Part shown: positions 51,439-61,537 of the stretch, piece by piece
How the letters are laid out: each line of letters starts with the position of its first letter
Numbering within the stretch: the stretch's first letter is position 1
Source: Albibeggiatoa sp964388965
GTDB lineage: Bacteria; Pseudomonadota; Gammaproteobacteria; Beggiatoales; Beggiatoaceae
DNA: 64,000 bases
Direction of reading: 5' to 3'
Assembly: GCA_964388965.1 (NCBI GenBank)
Contig: CAYMCP010000005.1
Location: 12,714-76,713, forward strand
Program-made: the position numbers and the translations under genes
The notes under the pieces: generated by a model
The model's database searches: none
Told to the model about the DNA's origin: nothing
Seen by the model: the letters and a program-made list of their open reading frames with translations, nothing else

Positions 51439-54228
51439 ATGAAGTTTGCAAACAAAATACTACTACTTGTTTTAAGTTTTTTACTAGGTACGGGCATATT
51501 ACTTAGCTTATTCTTATACGGTGCTGCGACAAAAATCACTGAACGAGAAATTAAAGCACGCCTACATACCCACGCAGTTTACGGTATTGATAAAATAAAC
51601 CACCTCCTATTTGAGCGTACTGAGGATATTCACATAATAGCCAAAGACCTTCATATTGCCCTCAATATTAAACACGAGAAAAACAATGACTTATTTATGA
51701 TAAGGCTACTACACTATCTTAATACCTATAAATTTTATCTCTCTCTTTCAATTTACGATGAAAATAAGGTAAAAATTGCAGATACTTCTAATCTAAACAT
51801 CGGTCAAGTAACAGCAGATAGAATATGGGTTACAAGGGTTTACGATGAAAAAAAACCGAGCATTGCAGAAGATATATTCATTGATAAAAAAACATCGGTA
51901 ATGATTTTTGCCGCGCCGATTTTAAATGACGAAAACAAAGTATTAGGTGCAGTTGTAGCGAAAATAGATACAGATATGATTTATCAAGTATTAGGTCAAT
52001 TGGATTTTAGAGACAAAGAGTCTGAAAAAAATAATGTATATGTGGATTTAATAGATTTTCATGGTCTGTTACTTTACTCTAACTACAACACAAAAAATAT
52101 ACTCAAAGAAAAAATTGATCTAAATAAATTAGACCATTTACGCGCTCATTTTTACACTTACGCGCACCAAAAAGGCTATTTAGATTTTACTGGTAATAAT
52201 TGGACTTTAATTGTACACCTACCAATTGAAAAAGCATTTGCTTCTATCACCCAACTACGCAACCAAGCAATTAGCATCGCATTAATTCTACTGCTACTTG
52301 TTGTAATAGGCGTATCTGCTTTTTCTCGCAGATTAATTCTACCCATCCAATCATTAGAAAATTTTGCAATACAGTTAGGACAAGGTGATTTCTCGGTCCG
52401 CGCACCCATTCTATCTCGAGATGAAATTGGTCATCTCACTCGCACGTTTAATCAAATGGCACAATTATTAGAACAACAAGTAAATCAACTACAAGAATTT
52501 AAAAAGATTTTTGATATTGGTGCAGATATGATTTTTGTATTTGAAGCGAATACTGCACATTTTATTTACACCAACCAAGCGGTAGCCCAACAATCTGGAT
52601 ACGAAAGTGAAGTATTATTACACCTCACGCCCTACGATTTATTGCCAATAGATAGATATTCAGAAACGAAACGTTTACTTGACGCACTCATACATCAAGA
52701 AAATAGTACACATTTGTATGAATCCGAAATGTTGCGCAAAGATGGTGTACGCTTTCCAGTGGAAATATTAGTGCAATACGTGCAGCTAAATGTGCAGGAA
52801 AGTCACTATATTTTTGTTGCACGCGATATTACCGAGCGCAAACAAACTGAACGTGCATTAAAAGCTGCAAAAGAAAAAGCTGAACGTGCTAATCAAACAA
52901 AAACCGCCTTTTTATCTAATATGAGCCATGAATTACGCACACCGCTTAATGGTATTTTAGGCTATACGCAAATTTTAAAATTAGATAATGATTTGTCAGA
53001 ACGCCAAAGAGAAGGTATTGATATTATTCATCGCAGTGGTGAATATTTACTAACGATGATTAATGATATTTTAGATTTGTCCAAGATCGAAAGCGATAAT
53101 TTAGAGCTACATCAATCAGAATTTCAACTAATTAAATTACTAAATAATATCGTTGATTTGTTTAAAATGCGCGTACAACAAAAAGGTATTCAATTTATTT
53201 TTAATCTCAGTGAAGACTTACCGCAAATGGTTTATGCCGACGAAGCGCGTTTACGTCAAGCTTTGATTAATATTTTAGGTAGCGCATTAAAATCAATGGA
53301 AGAGGGTGAAATTCGCCTAGAAGTATATCGCACAATGGCAGGTACAATCCGTTTTACCGTACACGATACAGGGCTTGGTATTTCCAAACAAAACATTAAA
53401 ATGATATTCAACCCATTTAATCAATTGGACGCGCGCGGCTTTGAAGTAGAAAGAGCGGGATTAGGCTTAACTATTGCGAATAAAATCATTAAATTAATGC
53501 AAGGCAAATTTACCATTGAAAGTCAGATCGGGCAAGGTAGTTGTTTCACAATTGATTTGGTATTAGAGGAAATTAGAACAACAATCGCTCAACCACTCCC
53601 GCCTACTGAAACTATTATCGGTTATCAAGGACAAAATTTTACGATATTTATCGTGGACGAAGAGTGGGAAAGTCGGCAAACACTAGTTGAAATTTTACTT
53701 GCATTAGAATTTACAGTACATTCATTCAGTCAATATCGTGAGGCAGTGACACAATTAGAGCAAATTCAACCCGACGTGATTATCGCTGATTTGGATTTAT
53801 TGATTAAATGTCTCAAAAGAGGCGACCTAACAATAACCGATATACCATTAATTGTAACGACTGAAAACATATATGAGCATCAACAAGATAATTTAGATTA
53901 TAATGCATTGATAGCAAAACCAATTCATCTTGAAGAATTATTTACTCAATTGCAAAAAGTATTAAACATTAGTTGGCAATATGACAAACAACATGAAACC
54001 AAATCTGAATCATTTACATTAAGAGATTGCGTATTATCTCAGCAAAAAGCCAATATTTTTTATGATTTAGGTAGAAAAGGCGACATTATGGGTTTGATAG
54101 ATGAGGCTGAACAATTGGAACAAAATCCTTCATTAGCTTCACTAGCCAACCAAATTTTACAGTTAGCCAAAGATTTTGATACGGATGCTATCTGTCAACT
54201 AGTAGAACCTTTTATAGAGCAGACTTAG
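51439..54228 (+). CDS. Hybrid histidine kinase (Cache-HAMP-PAS-HisKA-HATPase-REC)
   Basis: 929 residues. Membrane helix (about 7-29), periplasmic Cache-like domain (about 33-270), second helix (about 275-296), HAMP (about 297-350), PAS (about 355-470), HisKA with the phospho-His in NMSHELRTPLNG (about 493), HATPase (about 600-715), REC (about 735-850) and a helical C-terminal domain (about 860-929). The N box reads LINILGSALKS, where a catalytic Asn is expected in place of the Ser; the G1 (DTGLGI) and G2 (GAGLGL) boxes are normal. The REC Asp (IIADLDLL) is present. ATP binding may therefore be weak. First of three kinases spaced by 2 and 3 bp. Confidence 0.9.
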   Translation: MKFANKILLLVLSFLLGTGILLSLFLYGAATKITEREIKARLHTHAVYGIDKINHLLFERTEDIHIIAKDLHIALNIKHEKNNDLFMIRLLHYLNTYKFYLSLSIYDENKVKIADTSNLNIGQVTADRIWVTRVYDEKKPSIAEDIFIDKKTSVMIFAAPILNDENKVLGAVVAKIDTDMIYQVLGQLDFRDKESEKNNVYVDLIDFHGLLLYSNYNTKNILKEKIDLNKLDHLRAHFYTYAHQKGYLDFTGNNWTLIVHLPIEKAFASITQLRNQAISIALILLLLVVIGVSAFSRRLILPIQSLENFAIQLGQGDFSVRAPILSRDEIGHLTRTFNQMAQLLEQQVNQLQEFKKIFDIGADMIFVFEANTAHFIYTNQAVAQQSGYESEVLLHLTPYDLLPIDRYSETKRLLDALIHQENSTHLYESEMLRKDGVRFPVEILVQYVQLNVQESHYIFVARDITERKQTERALKAAKEKAERANQTKTAFLSNMSHELRTPLNGILGYTQILKLDNDLSERQREGIDIIHRSGEYLLTMINDILDLSKIESDNLELHQSEFQLIKLLNNIVDLFKMRVQQKGIQFIFNLSEDLPQMVYADEARLRQALINILGSALKSMEEGEIRLEVYRTMAGTIRFTVHDTGLGISKQNIKMIFNPFNQLDARGFEVERAGLGLTIANKIIKLMQGKFTIESQIGQGSCFTIDLVLEEIRTTIAQPLPPTETIIGYQGQNFTIFIVDEEWESRQTLVEILLALEFTVHSFSQYREAVTQLEQIQPDVIIADLDLLIKCLKRGDLTITDIPLIVTTENIYEHQQDNLDYNALIAKPIHLEELFTQLQKVLNISWQYDKQHETKSESFTLRDCVLSQQKANIFYDLGRKGDIMGLIDEAEQLEQNPSLASLANQILQLAKDFDTDAICQLVEPFIEQT

Positions 54229-54230
54229 TA

Positions 54231-57200
54231 ATGAAAAAACACCAATTTTCGATTTATATCATCGTTTATGCCGTTATTGTGCTTTGCTACTGGTTTTTAG
54301 AAAATATCATTTGGCAAAGTCAACGTCATCTGCATTTTATTATTGAATTAACAGGTTATCTATTACTTATTATTGGTAGCTTTCATATTTTATATCTCTT
54401 TGATAAAGAAAGTAAAAAAAATGAGCAAAAATTAAAAGCTAAACTTAATGAATTTAAGCAGTACGAGGCTTTTATAAATTTAAGTTCGGATAGTTTTTTT
54501 GCTTTTCATCCAAAAATGATGGAATTCTTTTTTGTTAGTCAAGGGGCATATCGACAATTAGGTTACGACTACGAGAAAAATGAACTGTTAGGCAAAACAC
54601 CATTAGATGTGGATAAATTTTCCGATTTTTTAAAACTGCAACAAGATGTTTTCTTGCCTCTACTAACCGGTGAACTGGATATTGCTAGAATCGAAACGGC
54701 TCTTGAACGTAAAGACGGTTCAACTTTCCCGGTTGAGGTGACAATTCAGAGTATTGAGCTTGAATCTTATGGTAAATGTTTTATTTCGGTGGTGCGTGAT
54801 ATTTCTGCTCGTAAGGAAAAAGATGATTTACAGAAAAATTATCAAAACCATTTACAACAAGAAATTAAGCGTAAAACCAAAGCGTTAGCAGATAAAAATC
54901 AAGCCTTGAGCGAACAAGCTGATGTGCTCGCTGAAGCTAATTTGCAGCTCAAAGAGGAAGCGTTTAAGCGTCGCCAAACAGAGCAGGCGTTAAAAGCCAG
55001 TGAAAAACGTTTTGCCTTAGCTTTGAAAGCTGCAAATGATGGTCTATGGGATTGGGATTTGCAGAATAATACGCTCTTTTTTTCCGACCGTTGGAAAGAA
55101 ATGCTTGGCTATGCGCCCGATGAACTAACTGATACGTTTGTAACTTGGAAAAGTCTAGTGCATCCAGATGATATAGCTTCCGCCGAAGCGGATATTGCTG
55201 CGTATTTAAGCAAAAAAATAGATAAATATGAAAATATCCACCGTTTAAGGCATAAAGATGGACATTATGTGTGGATTTTGGATAGGGGTATTGGTTTAGA
55301 AAATGAGAAAGGTGAATATGTGCGTTTCATTGGTACACATACCGATGTCAGTTCACAAAAACAAGCAGAACAAGTATTAAGTAATTACAGTGAAAAATTA
55401 AAGTGCGAAGTCACTAAAAAAACTCAAGCGTTACAAGAAAAAACCCAACAATTAGAAACGCAACAACAAAAATTTACCAGTATTTTAGATAGCTTAGATG
55501 TCGTCATATACGTTGCGGATATGCAGACTTATGAATTACTGTTTATTAATGAGTATGCACGCCAAATTTTTGGTAGCCCCTGGCAGGGTAAATCATGTTG
55601 GCGGTATATTCAAAATAAGGACAAACCTTGTGAATTTTGCAGTAATCCTAAGCTAGTTGATGAAAATGGTAAACTAACAGGTATTTATAAGTGGGAGTTT
55701 CAAAATTCTTCAAATAAACATTGGTATTATCTACAAGACCGCGCAATTAAATGGGAAGACGGGCGTTTAGTTAGATTAGAAATCGCTACTGATATTACTT
55801 CAATCAAAGAGGCAGAACAACAAGTACGTTTAAATGAAATGCGTTTGCGTGGCTTTTTTGAACAATCCTTGATTGGCATGACAATCATCAGTTTAGAAAA
55901 AAATATTTTACAAATTAATGATAGATTGTGTGAAATGTGGGGCTATTCGCGTGAAGAATTATTGCAGATGGATTGGACGCAAATTACTCACCCAGATGAC
56001 TTAGATGTTGAAATTGTGCAATTTAATCGTTTAATTACAGGCGAAATATCTGATTATGATGTAGAAAAACGCTTTATTTGCAAAGATGGTACTGTTGTTC
56101 ATACGGCGGTAGCAGTGAGTGCACTTTATAATGGTGATCAAATAACCAATGTGATTGCGCTATTACAAGATATTACCCAACGCAAACACGCCGAACAGGC
56201 ATTAAAAAATAGTGAAGAGCGTTTTGCTTTGGCAATGAAGGGTGCAAATGATGGTTTATGGGATTTAGATATTCAACAAGGTACGGTATACCTTTCATCA
56301 CGCTTTAAATCTATGTTAGGTTACGAAAAAGAAGATAAATTAGAATTAGAAGAGAACTACGAAGCATGGCAGCATTTACTCCATCCTGATGATCGTGAAA
56401 CAGCGGTAAAAACGTTTGAACGATACTCGCAACATCAAATCCCTAATCTTGACTATACTTTTCGTATGCGTCATAAGCAAGGGCATTATATATGGATTTT
56501 ATCGCGTGGTAATGCCGTGTGGGACGAAGACGGTAAGCCTATACGTGTTGTCGGTACGCATACAGATATTACGGAACATAAAATTTTTGAACAACAATTA
56601 TTACACAGTCAAGCACGGTTAGATGAAGTACAACAGATTGCGCATCTTGGTAATTGGGAATGGAATATTCAAACCGGTGAATTGATTTGGTCAGATGAAA
56701 TTTATCGTATTTTCGGCTTCGAGCCACAAGAATTTACAGCGACTTATGAGGCATTTTTAAATGCTATCCATCCGTGTGACAGAGAAATAGTAGAACAAGC
56801 CGTTGATAAGGCATTGAAAGGTGAACCTTACGCCATTGAACACCGCATTGCATTACCCAATGAAGAGACTCGTGTTGTACATGAGCAAGGTCAAGTCATA
56901 TTCGACAGTGATAACCAACCAAAACGTATGATCGGTATTGTACAAGACATTACCGAACGCAAAAAGGCAGAAGAAGAATTACAACTTGCTAAATTTAGCT
57001 TAGAAAATTCACCAGACATCGTTGAATGGTTTGATCCTGATGCCAATTTTATTTATGTCAATCAGACTAGATGTAGATTATCGGGTTACAGTCGTGAAGA
57101 ACTGCTACAAATGGCTGTACACGACATTGATCCAAATTTCCCAATTCAAGGTTGGCCTGACATCTGGCAACAAATCAAGCAACAAGGTTATCTACAATTT

Positions 57201-59546
57201 GAAACCATTAATCAACACAGAGATGGTACGCTTATTCCAGTCGAAGTCAGTGCCACTTATCTGAATTACAGTGGTAGAGAATTTATTTGCTCGTTTGTAC
57301 GCGATATTAGCGAACGTAAACAGGCTGAAAAAGAATTAAAATTAGCAAAATTCACGATGGAAAATTCTGCCGATATGGTGGAATGGATTGATGAAAATTC
57401 CAATATTTTATATATTAATAAAGCTGGGGTTGAAGCATTAGGTTATACTCGTGAGCAATTATTAAATCTTAAAATTATTGATGTTGATCCTAATTTTCAA
57501 GCAGAATCGTGGGCTGAATTGTGGCAAGGCATTAAACAAAATGGCGGATTAGAACTTGAAACCGAGCATAGGCGTAAAGATGGTTCAATTTTTCCAATCG
57601 AAATACGTGCTACTTACCTAGAATATGATGATCAAGCATTTACTTGTGCATTTATACGTGATATTACCGAGCGCAAACGTATTGAGCGAGAAATACAAGA
57701 AATTAACAGCCGTTTTAATCTCGTCAACCAAGCTACTAATGAGGGTTTATGGGATATGAAGATTATCAATCCTCATAATCTAACCGGTGATGAAAATCCA
57801 ATTTGGTATTCATCCAAAATACGTGAATTACTAGGTTATGAAGATGAAACTGATTTTCCAAATGTACTTAGTAGCTGGGCAAATAAATTACATCCAGAGG
57901 ATCAAGTTCCAATTTTTGGCGCACTTATGGCGCACTTAGAAGATTATTCCGGCGAAACACCCTATAACGTTGAATTTCGATTAAAGCTGAAAGGCGGTAA
58001 GTACCGTTGGTTTGCTACAGTGGGTACAACTTTGCGTAACGAAAATGGTGTACCAGTACGAGTAGCAGGCTCATTGCGCGATATTACCGAACGCAAACAA
58101 GGTGAAGAAGCACTAAGAATGGCTATCAAAAATGCAGAGGAAGCACGTAAACAAGCAGAAATCGCAAACCAAGCAAAAAGCACTTTCTTAGCCAACATGA
58201 GCCATGAATTGCGTACTCCATTAAATGGTATTTTGGGCTATACACAAATTTTAGCGCGAGACCAAAAGATTACTTCTAAGCAGTTGGAGGGTGTTAATAT
58301 TATTCAACGCAGTGGCGAGTATTTACTAACGCTTATTAACGATATTCTGGATTTGTCCAAAATTGAAGCTGATAAAGTTGAATTGTATCCAACTGATGTA
58401 CATCTTGATGAATTTTTACAGGGTATTGTTGAATTATTCCAAATGCGTGCAGAGCAAAAAGGGATTTCCTTCATTTACGAGCCATTAACTAAATTGCCAG
58501 AGGGTATCCGTTGCGATGAAAAACGTTTGCGTCAGGTATTAATTAATCTGCTTGCTAATGCCGTGAAATTTACCGAATTAGGCGGAGTTTGTCTCAAAGT
58601 AGGTTATCATAATAAAAATTTGCGGTTTGAAATCGAAGATACTGGCGTAGGCATTCCAGAACACGATATTGAAAAGATTTTCTTACCATTTCACCAATCG
58701 GGCGATAAATATTCCAAAGCTGAAGGAACCGGGCTAGGTCTTTCAATCACTAAACGCATCATTGAAATGATGGATGGTAAATTACACGTTAAAAGTAAGT
58801 TAAAAAAAGGTAGTGTATTTTGGTTTGAATTAAAATTACCCGAAGTATCTAATTTAATTAAGCACAAACAAAAAGCGAAACCGGTCATCATTGGTTTTGA
58901 GGGCGAAACACGCCATATTTTAGTTGTTGATGATAAGACTGAAAACCGTTCTGTTTTATTCAATTTACTCACACCGCTAGGTTTTAAAATTATTGAAGCC
59001 GAGAATGGTCAACGAGGTTTAGATGAATTCAATCAACACAAAATAGATATTATCTTGACTGATTTGGTTATGCCGGTGATGGATGGATTTGAATTAGCGA
59101 GACGAGTACGTTTAATAGATAATACCGTACCGATTATTGCGGTTTCTGCGAGTGTATTCGACTACCATCAAAAACAAAGCATGGATGCAGGCTGTAATGA
59201 ATTTATTCCCAAGCCAATACGTGCTGATGTATTGTTAGATAGTTTACAACATCATTTGCAACTCACTTGGCAGTACGACTATGGAGTAGCAGATGCGGCA
59301 GAAATAGACATGCAAGCTATCGACGACGCACAAGCAGCAGGTGAGTACATCATTACAACAGAATACGCAGAAATATTATATGATTTAGCAATGCGCGGGG
59401 ATACAATGGGATTAATAGCTTATGCACAACAATTATCTGCAACTGATAGCACATTAAGTCCTTTTACTGCTAAAATTTGTCAACTTGCAGAAAATTTTGA
59501 TGATGAACAAATTTGCCACCTTGTTGAACCTTACAGGGAGACTTAA
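54231..59546 (+). CDS. Large hybrid histidine kinase with nine PAS domains
   Basis: 1771 residues. Two membrane helices (about 6-25, 38-58), then nine PAS/PAC domains (about 77-195, 255-380, 405-530, 535-655, 660-790, 795-915, 920-1035, 1040-1155, 1160-1290), HisKA (NMSHELRTPLNG at about 1321), HATPase (VLINLLANAVKFT, DTGVGI, GTGLGL), REC (ILVVDDK, Asp about 1609 in LTDLVMP) and the helical C-terminal domain also seen in the preceding kinase. PAS3 has Cys (CWRYIQNKDKPCEFC) that may bind a metal or cofactor. PAS7/PAS8 and PAS2/PAS5 look like internal duplications. All kinase residues are intact. Only 2 bp behind the first kinase. Confidence 0.9.
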   Translation: MKKHQFSIYIIVYAVIVLCYWFLENIIWQSQRHLHFIIELTGYLLLIIGSFHILYLFDKESKKNEQKLKAKLNEFKQYEAFINLSSDSFFAFHPKMMEFFFVSQGAYRQLGYDYEKNELLGKTPLDVDKFSDFLKLQQDVFLPLLTGELDIARIETALERKDGSTFPVEVTIQSIELESYGKCFISVVRDISARKEKDDLQKNYQNHLQQEIKRKTKALADKNQALSEQADVLAEANLQLKEEAFKRRQTEQALKASEKRFALALKAANDGLWDWDLQNNTLFFSDRWKEMLGYAPDELTDTFVTWKSLVHPDDIASAEADIAAYLSKKIDKYENIHRLRHKDGHYVWILDRGIGLENEKGEYVRFIGTHTDVSSQKQAEQVLSNYSEKLKCEVTKKTQALQEKTQQLETQQQKFTSILDSLDVVIYVADMQTYELLFINEYARQIFGSPWQGKSCWRYIQNKDKPCEFCSNPKLVDENGKLTGIYKWEFQNSSNKHWYYLQDRAIKWEDGRLVRLEIATDITSIKEAEQQVRLNEMRLRGFFEQSLIGMTIISLEKNILQINDRLCEMWGYSREELLQMDWTQITHPDDLDVEIVQFNRLITGEISDYDVEKRFICKDGTVVHTAVAVSALYNGDQITNVIALLQDITQRKHAEQALKNSEERFALAMKGANDGLWDLDIQQGTVYLSSRFKSMLGYEKEDKLELEENYEAWQHLLHPDDRETAVKTFERYSQHQIPNLDYTFRMRHKQGHYIWILSRGNAVWDEDGKPIRVVGTHTDITEHKIFEQQLLHSQARLDEVQQIAHLGNWEWNIQTGELIWSDEIYRIFGFEPQEFTATYEAFLNAIHPCDREIVEQAVDKALKGEPYAIEHRIALPNEETRVVHEQGQVIFDSDNQPKRMIGIVQDITERKKAEEELQLAKFSLENSPDIVEWFDPDANFIYVNQTRCRLSGYSREELLQMAVHDIDPNFPIQGWPDIWQQIKQQGYLQFETINQHRDGTLIPVEVSATYLNYSGREFICSFVRDISERKQAEKELKLAKFTMENSADMVEWIDENSNILYINKAGVEALGYTREQLLNLKIIDVDPNFQAESWAELWQGIKQNGGLELETEHRRKDGSIFPIEIRATYLEYDDQAFTCAFIRDITERKRIEREIQEINSRFNLVNQATNEGLWDMKIINPHNLTGDENPIWYSSKIRELLGYEDETDFPNVLSSWANKLHPEDQVPIFGALMAHLEDYSGETPYNVEFRLKLKGGKYRWFATVGTTLRNENGVPVRVAGSLRDITERKQGEEALRMAIKNAEEARKQAEIANQAKSTFLANMSHELRTPLNGILGYTQILARDQKITSKQLEGVNIIQRSGEYLLTLINDILDLSKIEADKVELYPTDVHLDEFLQGIVELFQMRAEQKGISFIYEPLTKLPEGIRCDEKRLRQVLINLLANAVKFTELGGVCLKVGYHNKNLRFEIEDTGVGIPEHDIEKIFLPFHQSGDKYSKAEGTGLGLSITKRIIEMMDGKLHVKSKLKKGSVFWFELKLPEVSNLIKHKQKAKPVIIGFEGETRHILVVDDKTENRSVLFNLLTPLGFKIIEAENGQRGLDEFNQHKIDIILTDLVMPVMDGFELARRVRLIDNTVPIIAVSASVFDYHQKQSMDAGCNEFIPKPIRADVLLDSLQHHLQLTWQYDYGVADAAEIDMQAIDDAQAAGEYIITTEYAEILYDLAMRGDTMGLIAYAQQLSATDSTLSPFTAKICQLAENFDDEQICHLVEPYRET

Positions 59547-59549
59547 TAC

Positions 59550-60728
59550 GTGAGTAGCACCACAGAATATGTTGGTACGATTTTAGTTGTGGACGATGTA
59601 CCCGCTAATGTTAAAGTTTTAATGGATTTTTTAACTGCTAATGGTTTTAAAGTATTAACAGCAAAAGACGGTCAAGCCGCTATTAAACGTGCAGAATATG
59701 CTAAACCAGATTTAATTTTGCTTGATGTGATGATGCCTATAATGGACGGTTATGAAGCGTGTAAATTGCTTAAATCTCAGCAAACCACTGCTGACATCCC
59801 TATTATTTTCATGACTGCGTTGGCTGATACAACGGATAAAGTCAAAGGTTTCGCGCTTGGTGCGTCAGATTACATTACCAAACCTTTTCAACAAGAGGAG
59901 GTGTTGGCACGGGTAAATAATCACTTAAAAATCGTTACCTTACAAAAACAACTACAATCGCGCAATATGGAATTGGAAGATTTATATTTAGAGCAAAAAC
60001 AAGCCCGACAGGCGGCAGAGGCAGCAAGCAAAGCTAAGGATACTTTTTTGGCTAACATGAGTCATGAATTACGCACACCATTAAATGCAATTATTGGTTA
60101 TGGTGAAATCATCCACGAAGACGCATTTGAGTTAGGTTTTCGAGATATATTAGGGGATTTGGATAATATACAACTAGCAGCAAAACAATTACTTGATTTA
60201 ATTAATGATGTATTGGATTTGGCTAAGATTGAAGCTGAAAAAATGGAATTGGAGATTAAACGGGTCAATATCTGTAATTTTGTCAGGCAAATTACTGTAT
60301 TGATTCAACCGACCATGCAAAAAAATAATAATGAACTGTTCGTTGTTTGTCCTGATGATTTGGGTGATGTCCAAACCGATACTAAACGTTTACAACAGAT
60401 TTTATTAAATTTATTGGCTAATGCAGCAAAATTTACCCACGATGGACAGGTTAATTTAATTGTTAGGCGCGAAGGCGAACAATTATTTTTTGATGTAAAA
60501 GATACGGGTATTGGAATTGAGCAGGAAAAGTTAGAGGCAATATTTCAGCCGTTCTTACAAGGTGATAATTCTCATACTCGTAAATACGGGGGTACGGGGC
60601 TTGGTTTAGCATTATGTCAGCGCATTTGTCATATTTTAGGTGGAAAAATACGGGTAAGTAGTGAATTAGGCAAGGGCAGCATATTTTCTATAGAATTGCA
60701 AACAAGCATCGAACAACAAACCTCGTAA
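59550..60728 (+). CDS. Receiver-histidine kinase (REC-HisKA-HATPase)
   Basis: 392 residues from GTG 59550 (GGGAG upstream). Receiver (about 10-125; ILVVDDVPAN, Asp in LLDVMMPIMDGYE, TKPF Lys), a coiled coil, HisKA with NMSHELRTPLNAII (about 169), HATPase with ILLNLLANAAKFT, DTGIGI and GTGLGL: all boxes intact. No membrane segment or PAS. Third of three consecutive kinases; because it begins with a receiver it can take phosphate from the receiver-ended kinases before it, making a relay within one operon. No HPt or DNA-binding output protein is in the cluster. Confidence 0.9.
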   Translation: MSSTTEYVGTILVVDDVPANVKVLMDFLTANGFKVLTAKDGQAAIKRAEYAKPDLILLDVMMPIMDGYEACKLLKSQQTTADIPIIFMTALADTTDKVKGFALGASDYITKPFQQEEVLARVNNHLKIVTLQKQLQSRNMELEDLYLEQKQARQAAEAASKAKDTFLANMSHELRTPLNAIIGYGEIIHEDAFELGFRDILGDLDNIQLAAKQLLDLINDVLDLAKIEAEKMELEIKRVNICNFVRQITVLIQPTMQKNNNELFVVCPDDLGDVQTDTKRLQQILLNLLANAAKFTHDGQVNLIVRREGEQLFFDVKDTGIGIEQEKLEAIFQPFLQGDNSHTRKYGGTGLGLALCQRICHILGGKIRVSSELGKGSIFSIELQTSIEQQTS

Positions 60729-60767
60729 GTATGAATCTCACGAAGTTTGTTATAAAAACATCAAGGA

Positions 60768-61079
60768 TTATTTAAGTTCAACTTCAACTGTTTCAGTTTC
60801 TTCCTTGTTATCGACCCAAATGATGGTGACCTTATCACCAGCCTCACCACCTGTAAAATCAAAAGAAAAGTATGGGTTTTTAGAAATACCAGCCGTCCAG
60901 TCAGCTTGCATAACGACGGTATCGTTTAATTTGCAAGTCACATCTTTGACAAAATGTGCTGGAATTTTTTCACCTGTCTTCTTGTCGTTACGCCCTCCTG
61001 TTTCCATAGGGTGCTTGACCAGTACTTTTACTTGTGTAACGCCGTTTTTAAGTCTAGCTCGTACTTTAGTTTGTGCCAT
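60768..61079 (-). CDS. soxZ: SoxZ, sulfur carrier subunit
   Basis: 103 residues, with the immunoglobulin-like SoxZ fold: KVRARLKNGVTQVKVLVKHPMETG in part, PAHFVKDVTC, WTAGISKNPYFSFDFTGGEAGD in part, and VTIIWVDNKEETETVEVELK. With SoxY it makes the periplasmic carrier on which thiosulfate sulfur is oxidised. It has no signal of its own and is probably exported with SoxY. It is 11 bp behind soxY. No soxA, X, B or CD is seen. Confidence 0.95.
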   Translation of the reverse strand: MAQTKVRARLKNGVTQVKVLVKHPMETGGRNDKKTGEKIPAHFVKDVTCKLNDTVVMQADWTAGISKNPYFSFDFTGGEAGDKVTIIWVDNKEETETVEVELK

Positions 61080-61090
61080 TTGTTAGCTCC

Positions 61091-61537
61091 TTAACCGCCA
61101 CAGCCGCCGATAGTTACTTTTACATCTTTGCTCGCATAAAATAATTTACCGCCAGACTTAACGACGGCTGCGATGCTACCTGTTTTACCCATTTTTATAC
61201 GAGTGGAAAGTATACCAGCACTGCCATTAGGAAAAGCAAATTTAGCAATGTAAGGTGCAGGATTGCTCGGTGCAATGAGGGTAATTTCCTCAATATTTTC
61301 TAAAGTGACCGCCACATCAACGGGTACTGAAGCACCATTTTCTGCGATTTCAGGTGCTTTCATTTCAACTTTATCACTGAGTTCTACTGTAACATCAGCT
61401 CCGAATCTCTCGGAAATTGCAGCTTTTAATTCATCCACTGCGGGTGCATCTTCTGCCAAAACGACATGAGGTAACAAACTCACACCTACTGCACCTGCAA
61501 GTGAAGTTTGTAAAAAGGTTCTACGTGGGATAGTCAT
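61091..61537 (-). CDS. soxY: SoxY, sulfur-carrying subunit
   Basis: 148 residues. Tat signal (IPRRTFLQTSLAGAVGVSLL) and the C-terminal GGCGG arm whose Cys (residue 146) carries the sulfur substrate. It is preceded by a 500 bp gap and followed by soxZ. The pair alone occurs in organisms that store sulfur globules and use a truncated Sox system; the other sox genes may lie elsewhere in the genome. Confidence 0.96.
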   Translation of the reverse strand: MTIPRRTFLQTSLAGAVGVSLLPHVVLAEDAPAVDELKAAISERFGADVTVELSDKVEMKAPEIAENGASVPVDVAVTLENIEEITLIAPSNPAPYIAKFAFPNGSAGILSTRIKMGKTGSIAAVVKSGGKLFYASKDVKVTIGGCGG

